Shown piece after piece: positions 25,791 through 34,206 of a DNA stretch of 35,506 nt; the first letter of the stretch is position 1; every line of letters begins with the position of its first letter. A program made the translations under genes and the position numbers. The notes under the pieces were generated by a model, which was given only the letters and a program-made list of their open reading frames with translations, made no database searches and was not told where the DNA came from. The DNA lies in contig CAMTPC010000023.1 in the NCBI GenBank assembly GCA_947074295.1, positions 1 to 35,506 of the forward strand, given 5' to 3'. The DNA comes from an uncultured Bacteroides sp. (GTDB taxonomy: Bacteria; Bacteroidota; Bacteroidia; Bacteroidales; Bacteroidaceae).

Positions 25791-25872
25791 TTAAATTAAT
25801 CAACTGTATAGTTGAACATCTTATATAAATTATTTAATGTCATGAATACAATCTTTTTAATGTATTAATAGA

Positions 25873-25880
25873 TATCTTTG
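25873..25880 (+). promoter_or_regulatory. -7 box of the decayed lipoprotein gene
   Basis: TATCTTTG is an exact -7 match 21 bases before the ATG at 25902. No -33 match is seen at the usual spacing. Its survival suggests that the gene behind it decayed fairly recently. Confidence 0.4.
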
Positions 25881-25901
25881 CAAAAAAACTAAACATACTA
25901 A

Positions 25902-26535
25902 ATGAGAACCTTTAAATTAATCTCTATCCTCACTGCATTAGTAGGGAGGGGCATTATTCGCTTCGTGCCACAATGATATAGACGTGCCAGACGATAATGA
26001 CACTCGTGTAGAATCCATAACGCCAGAGCTTCAAGCACACAATGGCTTGCGGAAGTTTTTGGGATATCGAACCTGCAAAGAGTCCTATTGACTACTCCTC
26101 ACAATATGCTTTTGCGCTGCTGAACAATAATCATATCCACTCACGACAGGTGATCTACACGCAGCTAACGTCCTTAAATGAGAGCTTGTTTACCGAAGAT
26201 CTAGAATATTATTTACAGAAGCTGTCCGCTGAAAAATATAGTCCATCTATATGGTACGGTTTTGGCATCGCTCTTCACCGAACCAATGTCCGATACACTG
26301 CCTTTGTATCTCTACTCCAACGAGGATACAGAACGCTTATCGTTTGAGGGCGTCTTGAATTCTGGTATGGTCAAAATGGGAATAATCGGTTATTGTTATA
26401 ACAAAAGAACCGGCTATGATTGTGATGAACTAGTAGAGATCACCGATGGTGCCCAATTCAACTATATACTCAATGGGGAAGGCTATTATAACGATGGCTG
26501 GAAAGAGAATGGAATTCGTATTTACACGAAACAAA
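25902..26535 (+). pseudogene. Frameshifted and truncated lipoprotein gene
   Basis: One coding sequence can be followed through four reading-frame segments. ATG at 25902 begins MRTFKLISILTALVG; after a shift in the G-rich stretch 25944-25951 it continues ALFASCHNDIDVPDD, giving a lipobox with Cys. A second shift near 26042-26060 leads into FWDIEPAKSPIDYSSQYAF, and a third near 26260-26270 into ASLFTEPMSDTLPLYLY. This last segment runs to about 26535, where it meets a gene fragment on the other strand. The parent was a lipoprotein of about 210 residues or more of no family I recognise. Three shifts in 400 bases point to real decay, although sequencing or assembly errors could give the same picture. 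Confidence 0.65.
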
Positions 26536-26539
26536 TAAA

Positions 26540-27335
26540 TAAGATCTCGGTTCAGTGTGACTCTCCCCAGATAGCGTTTTTTATCACCTATTGCTCCATC
26601 CGCATTGCCAAACCATCCTTTGTTCATGCCCTTCTTTACTTTCAGGTCTAGCACCATTTCCTCGTCCCCATCTTCTATACCCGTGATGCGTGCCAAGTCC
26701 GACTCCTTGTCATAGGCCTTAATCTTGTCTACCATGTCTACGGGTATGTTTTTCAGTCCCGTCTTTACATCGCCGCCGAAATACTCTTTCCCCTCCACCA
26801 TGATCTTCTTCACCTCTTTCCCGTTAATTTTCACGTTGCCTTCCTCATCGATCTCCGCGCCCGGTATCTTTTTTATCAACTCTTCGAGCATAGCCCCTTC
26901 GGTCACCCGATAGGCCGATGTGTTGTACATCAGGGTGTCTTCGACTACAGTCACTTGAGGCGCTTCGGCAGTGATCACCGCTTCATCGAGCAGGATGGCA
27001 TCCGGACGCAGCGAAATGGTACCGATATTTTTCTGGGGCATCTTGTCGCTAAGTGTCAGGGGTAGGCTTTCTGTATTGAAACCGATAAAAGAGATGCGGA
27101 GTAGATAGTCGCCTTCTTTGACTTTGAGCAAAGCGAATGAACCGTTTTAGCTGGTTATCACGCCAGCCGCCTGTGTGCTGTCGGGGAGTGATAATAATTG
27201 GACCGTAGCCATCTCTATCGGCTCTTTGTTGTCCGCCTCGATCACCCTTCCCGTTATGGCGATAGTTTTATTTTGTGCCGATGCAATTAGCGTACATAGC
27301 GCGAATAAGGTGAGAGTGATGGCTATTCTTTTCAT
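26540..27335 (-). pseudogene. Truncated outer-membrane beta-barrel/TonB-dependent receptor-like gene with internal stop
   Basis: From the ATG at 27335 the product starts with a signal peptide (MKRIAITLTLFALCTLIASAQ) and a carboxypeptidase-regulatory-like beta domain (ITGRVIEADNKEPIEMATVQLL). An in-frame TAA at 27147-27149 interrupts it, and the same frame goes on as NGSFALLKVKEGDYLLRISFIGF. Next comes a plug-like region with DEAVITAEAPQVTVVEDTLMYN and VEGKEYFGGDVKTGLKNIP. Recognisable sequence stops at about 26545 (GRVTLNRDL), where the beta-barrel should begin; beyond this the frame reads through the antisense of the lipoprotein relic. It is therefore a 5' fragment of roughly 260 codons from a gene that usually has 750-950. 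It cannot make a functional receptor. Confidence 0.8.
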
Positions 27336-27431
27336 TCAGTGGGATAGTCAGGTATTTTGTGTCAAATACTGATAAAGTATTAATAGGTTGATTTTAAGTC
27401 TAAAAGGTTTAAGTTGTAAAACTCAATTCTG

Positions 27432-27463
27432 TTTTCAAAAATAGCTAAAAAATGTTAACTTAG
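27432..27463 (+). promoter_or_regulatory. Weak candidate promoter of the ABC transporter genes
   Basis: TAACTTAG at 27456-27463 matches seven of eight positions counting the free ones in TAnnTTTG. TTTT at 27432-27435, 20 bases upstream, matches three of four in the -33 box. It would give a leader of about 55 bases. Confidence 0.25.
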
Positions 27464-27525
27464 CCCCTTTTCAAGAACTAACCAAAATCAGGAAGCTGAC
27501 AAAACGAAAAAACATCAATCCACAC

Positions 27526-28464
27526 ATGGAAATCCTATCCATCTATCTGCAACTGCGGCTGAAACAACTGGCTCGACTCTTAGTAGGTGTTGGTCTGCTC
27601 AGAAGCTTACTCTTATTCGGCGCAACTGTGTTCACATTTTATCTGCTGGTAAAAACCGAAAACCGATGGATTGCCCCGATAATGGCTATTGTAGGGTTGA
27701 TGTTCTATCACAATGAGCGAAGAGACAAAGCTTTTCTTCTACTCCAAACCCAAAGCGCCACCACGCTTTTTCGGATAGAATATCTACTTATCGGACTACC
27801 ATTTATCTTGATTGAAGCCCTGAAGGGTCATTTCCTTGAAGCCAGTGCAGTGGTTGTGACGGCTCTCCTTTTGCCTCAACTGAAAAGTGTGCGATGGAAA
27901 ACTCCGACCTTTCCACTACCTTTCCTCTATAAAGGTGGATTGGAGTATCTCCGCATGTTTCGCCTTTACGGTTGGATTTATCTTGTCTTATTACTATTGA
28001 CCTTCCTGGGTGCTTTGCATGGCAATGTTCAAGTAGGGAAGGTCGCCCTGATTGGGTGGGGAGTGATTCAGTCAATGGCCTATTCGCTAGTTTCACAGCG
28101 GCAAATGCTCGCCAACTTCTTAAACTACGCCACCTTCCAAAAGCACCTTCTCCGGTCTGTTCTATGGAATGTTGCAGTGACCTGCATCCCCTTGATAGCT
28201 ATTGTGCTCTGCTTTTCTTTTGATTGGGGAAGTGTCCTGTTTTCGCTATCTGCCATGCTTGGGTGTCTGCTTTACTTGTGGAATATGGGAATGCTCCGCT
28301 TCCAGCTTTCTTCCTCTGTAGCAATAGCCTTCTATCAACTTTTTGTGCTTATCCCTTTATTTTTCTTCTCATGCTTTGTACCGTTTTTGCTCATCCCATT
28401 TGTGCTGATCAATGGTGTGTGCTATTTAATTCTTAAAAATACGACTAGACAATTATGGAACTGA
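27526..28464 (+). CDS. Multi-pass membrane protein, probable ABC transporter permease
   Basis: The 312-residue protein has no signal peptide and about eight hydrophobic segments, in two groups (about 20-110 and 150-305) separated by a basic loop with KSVRWKTPTF. I recognise no named family by sequence. The gene overlaps the ATPase gene downstream by 10 bases, with the ATPase ATG lying inside its last codons, so the two are translationally coupled and very probably form one ABC complex. The 'MxFYHNERRDKAFL' loop and absence of a large extracytoplasmic domain fit small ABC-2-like exporters of Bacteroidetes. The substrate is unknown. Confidence 0.7.
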   Translation: MEILSIYLQLRLKQLARLLVGVGLLRSLLLFGATVFTFYLLVKTENRWIAPIMAIVGLMFYHNERRDKAFLLLQTQSATTLFRIEYLLIGLPFILIEALKGHFLEASAVVVTALLLPQLKSVRWKTPTFPLPFLYKGGLEYLRMFRLYGWIYLVLLLLTFLGALHGNVQVGKVALIGWGVIQSMAYSLVSQRQMLANFLNYATFQKHLLRSVLWNVAVTCIPLIAIVLCFSFDWGSVLFSLSAMLGCLLYLWNMGMLRFQLSSSVAIAFYQLFVLIPLFFFSCFVPFLLIPFVLINGVCYLILKNTTRQLWN

Positions 28465-29117
28465 TCACGATAAACCATTTGACTAAGGCCTATGCACAGA
28501 CAAAGGTGCTTGAAAACCTGTCGACAATCTATGAATCGGGTATGATTTATGGCTTAGTGGGCGAGAATGGAGCAGGTAAGACGACGCTTTTCGATTGCAT
28601 CATGGGTATCACCACCTATGAGGGCGAGATTCATAAGTCACTTCGTCTCTCTATCGGTTATCTGCCTGCCGAAAGTCATTTCTATACGCTGATAACAGGG
28701 CATGAGTATCTGGATTTTTGTATCAAGGCAAAAGGAAAGCGGATAGAAAAACGGCGGATAGAAGAGCTCAACGCCATCTTTCAGTTGCCATTGCAGCGGT
28801 ATTCCTCTCAATATTCCACAGGTATGAAAAAGAAATTGGCCCTAATGGCACTGCTGTTGCAGGACAATGATCTGTATATCCTGGACGAACCTTTCGATGG
28901 GGTGGATCTCTATGGCTGCATCCAGCTAAAGAAAATCATTCATTCACTGAAAAGTGCTGGAAAGACGATACTGGTATCTTCGCACCAAATCACCCTCTTG
29001 CACGAACTGTGTGATAGCATTGATTACTTGAATCAGCATCGCATCATCAAAAGGTATATGGGTGCATCAGTGACAGAGATCGAGGAAGATTTGCTGGCTA
29101 CGATGAGCCTTTCTTGA
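28455..29117 (+). CDS. ABC transporter ATP-binding protein
   Basis: The 220-residue cytoplasmic ATPase has the Walker A motif GENGAGKTT at 36-44, an ABC signature of the form STGMKKKLAL at 121-130 (SGGQ-like but degenerate, typical of ABC-2/CcmA-type ATPases), Walker B LYILDEP with Asp144-Glu145, and the H-loop His177 in VSSHQ. It is a full-length single ATPase domain that should dimerise on the preceding membrane protein. The 10-base overlap with that gene supports a common complex. No periplasmic binding protein is nearby, which fits export rather than uptake. The substrate cannot be inferred. Confidence 0.9.
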   Translation: MELITINHLTKAYAQTKVLENLSTIYESGMIYGLVGENGAGKTTLFDCIMGITTYEGEIHKSLRLSIGYLPAESHFYTLITGHEYLDFCIKAKGKRIEKRRIEELNAIFQLPLQRYSSQYSTGMKKKLALMALLLQDNDLYILDEPFDGVDLYGCIQLKKIIHSLKSAGKTILVSSHQITLLHELCDSIDYLNQHRIIKRYMGASVTEIEEDLLATMSLS

Positions 29118-29219
29118 AGTCTCTTCTGCTATGACCTCGGCAAAAGTGTAAACTTGCAGTTTACTGTTAACAGATATAAACGAAAAAAAAGTCTTCGAAG
29201 TAATTTCTAACTCTTCAAA

Positions 29220-29251
29220 TTTGCTGTTTACAAAAGAATTAAATATTTTTG
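29220..29251 (+). promoter_or_regulatory. Consensus Bacteroides promoter of the repeat-containing exported protein
   Basis: TTTG at 29220-29223, a 20-base spacer and TATTTTTG at 29244-29251 match both consensus boxes exactly. The expected start near 29258 leaves a leader of about 50 bases before the ATG at 29308 and shows that the upstream in-frame start at 29221 is not used. Confidence 0.75.
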
Positions 29252-29307
29252 TTATTAATGGTAGCGACCATCATATAAATCTAACCTCTAAAAAAATAAA
29301 AAAAGAA

Positions 29308-29994
29308 ATGAAAAAGATAGTTAACAAGACCTTGGTGCTCAGTTTTCTGTGCTTGTTTATAACTATTGGAGCCTATGGACAAGGACGTGAGTACATCAGA
29401 CAACAAATTAAGGAAAAAGGGGAGTGTCGCAACGTGGCTATAACCAAGACCAATGGCGACTTAATGCTTTATGGCCGCAATGGCTGCTCTAGATCGGGGT
29501 GTCCCAGCGACTTGAATGATGCCATCAAGGAGCTGAACAATGACCGTGAATATATCGATGACATCCAGCTCACCGAGAGCGGGCGCTGGCTGATTCTTTG
29601 GGGGGACAATGGGCTTCGTTGGAGCGATATCCCTTATAGTTTGGAAAAGAAACTGCGCGAATACAACGCGGATAACGAAGTAATCACTTCGGTAGCTTTC
29701 AATGACAGTAACGACTGGATAGTGATCACCACCAACTACTACTGCTCTTCTGACTCCAGAATCAATGACTGGCTGAAGGAGGGAAACGAAAAGCACGGGC
29801 AGCTGTGGACGGTCTGCGTCACGGATGATGCCATAGTGGCAGTATACGCAAAGGGATATAAGTTCTTGGGTGAAGTCCCCGAGTCTTTGAAGACCGCTTT
29901 GCAAAATACCAAGCTTGATGTGTATCGACTGAAGATAGCGGGTACCGCGTGGTTTTTTGCCGATAAGGAAGGCAGCTACCAATATAGCATGTAG
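29308..29994 (+). CDS. Exported protein with four internal repeats, function unknown
   Basis: From the ATG at 29308 the product has 228 residues and a signal peptide (MKKIVNKTLVLSFLCLFITIGAYGQ). The mature part contains about four repeats of 45-50 residues. Each has a strand near a Gly/Asn turn followed by a charged helix: VAITKTNGDLMLYGRNG...LNDAIKEL; IQLTESGRWLILWGDNG...LEKKLREY; VAFNDSNDWIVITTNYY...INDWLKEG; VCVTDDAIVAVYAKGYK...LKTALQNT. The pattern suggests a small beta-propeller-like or repeat-built periplasmic or surface protein. No family is recognised. Two Cys near CSRSGC could form a disulphide. It stands alone, with its own consensus promoter and strong terminator. Confidence 0.75.
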   Translation: MKKIVNKTLVLSFLCLFITIGAYGQGREYIRQQIKEKGECRNVAITKTNGDLMLYGRNGCSRSGCPSDLNDAIKELNNDREYIDDIQLTESGRWLILWGDNGLRWSDIPYSLEKKLREYNADNEVITSVAFNDSNDWIVITTNYYCSSDSRINDWLKEGNEKHGQLWTVCVTDDAIVAVYAKGYKFLGEVPESLKTALQNTKLDVYRLKIAGTAWFFADKEGSYQYSM

Positions 29995-30073
29995 TGCTGC
30001 TTGCCTCTGGAAAGGGTGAGGATTGCTAGCTGCAGATCGGAATTATAGATTTCTCCAGACTAAACATAGATAG

Positions 30074-30124
30074 AGGGAGAGTGTCAAAGGGTATAAACTT
30101 TGACATTCTCCCTTCTCTTTTTTT
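30074..30124 (+). terminator. Strong intrinsic terminator
   Basis: A 16-base-pair stem (30074-30089 with 30098-30113, one G-T pair) encloses an 8-base loop and is followed by TCTCTTTTTTT to 30124. It lies 79 bases after the stop at 29994. Confidence 0.88.
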
Positions 30125-30292
30125 GCGCTTCGGAGAACTCTTTTGTCCCTGCTTTTGACGCAAGGGTGACTGCTTTGCTGGGTAGCCTTGCACCTCTTGC
30201 TCAGCACGTCTGCTTGACTTGCTTGCTGAGGCTGCCCTGTGAGAGAATGTGATTTTTTTCTTACTGTGCACATCTGCTGCACTGTTGCGACT

Positions 30293-30300
30293 GATCTTTG
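30293..30300 (+). promoter_or_regulatory. Possible -7 box of the small basic protein gene
   Basis: GATCTTTG differs by one base from TAnnTTTG and lies 27 bases before the ATG at 30328. No -33 element at the proper spacing was found. Confidence 0.25.
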
Positions 30301-30327
30301 CAAAGTCAAACCAAAAAAACTGAAATT

Positions 30328-30744
30328 ATGAAGGTAGTCTACAGAACTGAAAACACATTGATCATTCGCGAAGGAGAATATTTCTTGACTAATTTGACAA
30401 AATCAGAGTCATGGAAAATTCTAAAACAACACCACGATGCCGAGCTTCTGGCTGAGCTGAAAGAAAAGACAGGCTACGAACATGTAGAGCTTGATGTCTT
30501 AAAGCAGTTGGCCGATTGTGCTGGGCGTAGCATACCTGCAGCGTGGGGACGCTATGTGGAGTTGATCACCGATGGTGAGTGGCGTGACTATCAGATATCC
30601 GACTATCATTTTTCGCCTACCTACTTTCGCAAGGCACTTGCCAAGCGCCGAGGTTGGAAAAAACGCTTCGGCGAATACCTCATCAGTTATTGGGTGCTCT
30701 ACAACCGACGCATCTACCGCACAGGATATTACATACGACATTGA
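30328..30744 (+). CDS. Small basic hypothetical protein
   Basis: The ATG at 30328 (138 residues) follows a typical A-rich leader; ten further codons upstream in frame (from a non-ATG start at 30298) overlap the possible promoter and are left out. The product has no signal or membrane segment. The C-terminal third is rich in Arg, Tyr and Lys (FRKALAKRRGWKKRFGEY, then YNRRIYRTGYYIRH), which could bind nucleic acid. The N-terminal part looks like alternating strand and helix. No family is recognised. It lies 261 bases before the Druantia-like genes on the same strand, but a hairpin separates them, so any link is uncertain. Confidence 0.6.
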   Translation: MKVVYRTENTLIIREGEYFLTNLTKSESWKILKQHHDAELLAELKEKTGYEHVELDVLKQLADCAGRSIPAAWGRYVELITDGEWRDYQISDYHFSPTYFRKALAKRRGWKKRFGEYLISYWVLYNRRIYRTGYYIRH

Positions 30745-30832
30745 CATGGGTTAGGGGATAGATAAAAGATTTCGAGAAAGTCGTGTTAAATGATACTAAC
30801 TGAGATCTTTTAGTTGGTCAATTGTTGTGTGC

Positions 30833-30884
30833 GGATGGAGTAGGTGTCGTAAATTTATCACAATTTTACGACTACCTTCCATCC
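30833..30884 (+). repeat. 52-base imperfect inverted repeat (hairpin)
   Basis: The arms GGATGGAGTAGGTGTCGTAAATT and AATTTTACGACTACCTTCCATCC can pair over about 20 base pairs with small bulges: a 7-bp outer stem (30833-30839 with 30878-30884), then 3, 8 and 2 bp, around a six-base loop at 30856-30861. No T run follows, so it is not a classic terminator. It sits between the small basic protein gene and the helicase-linked genes. Confidence 0.75.
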
Positions 30885-31005
30885 AATTATGTTAACAGGT
30901 AGCCGTTTTTTAACAACACAGAAAAGACTTACTCTATTCCTAAGTGATTGAATAGGATACGATTGAACTGAAAAACTATGCTTTAATATAATATTTGTCT
31001 AATCT

Positions 31006-34000
31006 ATGGAATTTAATAAAATATTGGAAAGACGCAACTTGAGCGTCGTTCCACTGCCTTTGTGGAAACTGAAAGTGACTGATGAAGAATATGAGTCACT
31101 CAAAAAAGAACTTCGTACAAAGTATGATAGCTACCTGGAATTTGTGGGTTTGGAGCGCGAAGCCGCTTTGTACTATGCGGAGTGGTGGCGTAGGGAATAT
31201 GATTCGCCTCAAAAGGCGAATCGTAAAATGCCTTTTATGGACCTATGCACCAAAAACAAATCGATGAAAGGCCCTGATCAGCTTTATGAAACAGCGCTAA
31301 AGGTAACTGTAGCCACGAAAAAGACTTTCTTAAAAATAGAAATCTATTCGGGACAAAAGAATGACTACTTCTTTTCACTCCTGCTTCAGGGTGGATTGCC
31401 TTTTCACCGCATACTTTCGTCTATCGAGAATAAAGGCTCGCAGAGTGTATGGAGAAGGTTCATCCGAGGCTTGGTATTCAGAAATACCGATTTTGATGAT
31501 TTGGATCTGGGCAAGATAGCCAGTCAGAACAATTCATTGCAAATGTTCTGCTACACCATGGTAGAGGCTGTGCGCGAGAATAATTCCGAACTGCTCCCTT
31601 TTGATGCTGAGGGGCAAGGTGCTAGCTATTACCGATACTTGACGCAGGAAGTTGGTGAGGTGGAAAAAGAGGTGAAAGCCCGCAACCCCTTTCGCATCAA
31701 ATGGAGTTTTTCATTCGATGCGTTGGCTCATAATCTTTCCATTGACTACAATATCCAAGGCCCGCAACAGCTGACAGAGACGTTTCTGGCTCAAAACCAA
31801 CTTGACGGCAAGAACTTCTTCTCTATCAAAGTGATGGTGGATGACAAGCCCGTATTTACCAATGACTATATACAGAACTATTCGCGTCAGGCTTTCGCTT
31901 ATAAGAAACCCTATGTGCTAGATACAACGATCGCCATTTACTCCAGCGAGTCGTCAGAAGCATTGCTGACAAGTGGGTTTGATGTGGAGATGCCACACCT
32001 GCTTTATCAGGATGATAAGGGCGAATATGTATTGGGCAACAAAATAGGGCATAGAGATTCGGCAGTGCTTGTGCCCGAGTCGTGGATCATCCAAGATGAG
32101 GATGCCTATAGCATACAACAATATACCTATAAGGGCCAACCAATGAAGGTGATCTTTCTGCCCAAAGGCGAAATAGCTACTATAGAGCTTATGGATGAAG
32201 TAGGTGATGTTATAACATTTGCAGAAAATAAACCGCTGACAGGGACCGAGGTGGTGAGCACCCGTACCATCAATGCGAATATAAAGGAAACGCTGTATGA
32301 CATGAACGAGGTGCGCTTCTTTAAGCGCCTGGAAGACCAAGGGCGCCAGATTGTCAGCCGTTCGCATGTGAGCTTCCGCGATAAATACGCTAGAGAATGG
32401 CGCATGACGCCGACCGTGGGACGCATTTCCGCTAGAATCAAGAATGAGGATGGCACCTATACGGCGCATACGAATTTGATTAATATCGGTCGTCCTATGC
32501 ATATGGAGACTATAAGTGTAGACGAGAAGTCTTGTGTATTGCGCATCAACTGGCCCGAAGGCAATGTTGTTACTACCTGTGGAACGCAGCTAGACAATGG
32601 TGACTGGCATATATTGAAGGAAAACTGCCCTGACAAGAACTATATCCCATTTGCATGTAGTCCTAGAGGCTCGCACAATAGCTTCACTATTTCTTTGAAA
32701 CTGCCTTTCAAGGGTTTTGTCATCAAAGATATTTTTGGTGAAGAGCTTCAGCGCCACGATTCTATCCCTTATGTGGAGCTGTCCAACTACCGCTATCATA
32801 TCGTGAATGAAACGATCACGCTTCGTTATGATGGCGAGGATCATATCATTCAGGGGTACAACGATTATGTCACTATAGATGGTCAAAAGAACAGATTGCC
32901 TGCCAATGGAACGTTGGATAAGCTGTTTGGTGGACTGTCGATGATACATCAATTGCTGGACAAGACTGCGGGCAATTTGCTTTCGGAAATGGTCGAGGTG
33001 GAAGTACATTCTTCTTATCGCCCTAAATTATCATTCATAATCAAGAAATATCCCTATAAATTCAAGGTGGAGAATGGTCTGATCTGGGTCATCGACAATA
33101 ATGGGAAACAAATAGACCTGCGCTGCAATATCCAACTGCTGTCGTTTGAGAAATACAGCGAAGAGCCCTTGGAGGTTGTTGCCGATGAAAATGGCTGCTA
33201 TGCCGTGCCAGTTTTGCGCACCGATCTGGGCAAGACGCTTATCGTAAGTAAAGAGCCAGGGTGGGTGTTGCCACAGATGCTAGACCTCACAGCCAAGGTG
33301 GAGGGCGATGAAGAGACGGTGCGTCAATATGTGCGACGCGAAGACATAAAGGCGGGAATAAACGCGGAGTTTGTTCAGTCTACTATGGATTCTCCCATTT
33401 GGCGGCGTTGTATCTCCTGGTTCAAGAAATGCCGCGATCTCGGCATTCCGTATACCAGTGTGTTAGAGATGGAATGTGTAGCCGATAACCCTACTTATCT
33501 GTCGCAGATGGCCTATATGCTTTTCTTGGAAGTGATGGGCAAGAGGGACGAGGAAGACGAATTGATCTCATCACTGCTGGTGATGCAAAGAGACTTGTCT
33601 TTCCATTGGTCGTGGCTCAAATATGATTATTGGAATGCCGGTATCTTGTTTGGTTTTATTGGCGAAGACGTAGAAGTGGCAAAAATCATGACTCCTATGG
33701 CTTGGTGGATCAATGAAAAAGATCCGTCAAAATTGATCGAGTTGCTGACGAATCCGCAAACGTTCCTGGATGAGTTTATTTTTGATTCCATCTCTAAGTT
33801 TGATGTCTTTATGAAACGACTTGCCACTACTTCCGTAAATCGTGAGTTGGAAAGCCGCAATCGTCTCAAAATATCTATAGAAGAGGTGGAAGCGCTTCTT
33901 TTCGCTAATGCCAAACGCGAGATCGTAAGTATTTATTATGAATTCACTTTGGGTGTGGTAGCTTCTAAACCTGTCAAGGTAGACGAGAAAATGGGAGATG

Positions 34001-34206
34001 GCCTCTCTGCATTTTTGCCCAAAGATGGGAACTATTCCAAAAACGAAAAATTATTCCTGCTGTGTGTCAACCTGGTTGCCGCACACTATAGCGGTGAGAT
34101 CAATATATGGGAATGCAACGAAAAGGTTCGCCGTAGCATACAATACTATTTCGCGCATTTCCCCGATATCTTTTTTCATTATCTAAACATTAAAATGATC
34201 GCATGA
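31006..34206 (+). CDS. Large protein coupled to a DEAD/DEAH helicase, DruH-like candidate
   Basis: The 1066-residue protein has no signal peptide or membrane segment and no catalytic motif I can name. The N-terminal 230 residues are mostly helical, the middle (about 230-800) is rich in beta strands, and the C-terminal part (about 820-1066) is helical with many Trp (HWSWLKYDYWNAGILF, MTPMAWWINEKDPSKL). Its size and its four-base ATGA overlap with a very large-looking helicase match the two-gene layout of Druantia type III anti-phage systems (druH then druE). Many DruH relatives are annotated as STY4851/ECs_5259 family. The identification rests on context and size, not on a recognised sequence signature. 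An AT-rich leader holds no exact promoter match. Confidence 0.6.
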   Translation: MEFNKILERRNLSVVPLPLWKLKVTDEEYESLKKELRTKYDSYLEFVGLEREAALYYAEWWRREYDSPQKANRKMPFMDLCTKNKSMKGPDQLYETALKVTVATKKTFLKIEIYSGQKNDYFFSLLLQGGLPFHRILSSIENKGSQSVWRRFIRGLVFRNTDFDDLDLGKIASQNNSLQMFCYTMVEAVRENNSELLPFDAEGQGASYYRYLTQEVGEVEKEVKARNPFRIKWSFSFDALAHNLSIDYNIQGPQQLTETFLAQNQLDGKNFFSIKVMVDDKPVFTNDYIQNYSRQAFAYKKPYVLDTTIAIYSSESSEALLTSGFDVEMPHLLYQDDKGEYVLGNKIGHRDSAVLVPESWIIQDEDAYSIQQYTYKGQPMKVIFLPKGEIATIELMDEVGDVITFAENKPLTGTEVVSTRTINANIKETLYDMNEVRFFKRLEDQGRQIVSRSHVSFRDKYAREWRMTPTVGRISARIKNEDGTYTAHTNLINIGRPMHMETISVDEKSCVLRINWPEGNVVTTCGTQLDNGDWHILKENCPDKNYIPFACSPRGSHNSFTISLKLPFKGFVIKDIFGEELQRHDSIPYVELSNYRYHIVNETITLRYDGEDHIIQGYNDYVTIDGQKNRLPANGTLDKLFGGLSMIHQLLDKTAGNLLSEMVEVEVHSSYRPKLSFIIKKYPYKFKVENGLIWVIDNNGKQIDLRCNIQLLSFEKYSEEPLEVVADENGCYAVPVLRTDLGKTLIVSKEPGWVLPQMLDLTAKVEGDEETVRQYVRREDIKAGINAEFVQSTMDSPIWRRCISWFKKCRDLGIPYTSVLEMECVADNPTYLSQMAYMLFLEVMGKRDEEDELISSLLVMQRDLSFHWSWLKYDYWNAGILFGFIGEDVEVAKIMTPMAWWINEKDPSKLIELLTNPQTFLDEFIFDSISKFDVFMKRLATTSVNRELESRNRLKISIEEVEALLFANAKREIVSIYYEFTLGVVASKPVKVDEKMGDGLSAFLPKDGNYSKNEKLFLLCVNLVAAHYSGEINIWECNEKVRRSIQYYFAHFPDIFFHYLNIKMIA

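Noticed and set aside
26430..26540. Continuation of the receptor fragment to 26430 as real protein sequence
   Set aside because: The receptor similarity ends near 26545; from there the frame is only the antisense of the lipoprotein relic.
29461..29982. Minus-strand open frame of 173 codons opposite the repeat-containing exported protein
   Set aside because: The plus-strand frame has a promoter, signal peptide and terminator; the reverse frame has none of these.
30982..30997. AATATTTG as the promoter -7 box of the DruH-like gene
   Set aside because: One mismatch, no -33 box at the right spacing, and it would put the transcript start at the ATG itself.
31954..32502. Minus-strand open frame of 182 codons inside the DruH-like gene
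   Set aside because: Shadow frame of a long, evenly coding plus-strand gene; His/Ile-rich composition without any family.
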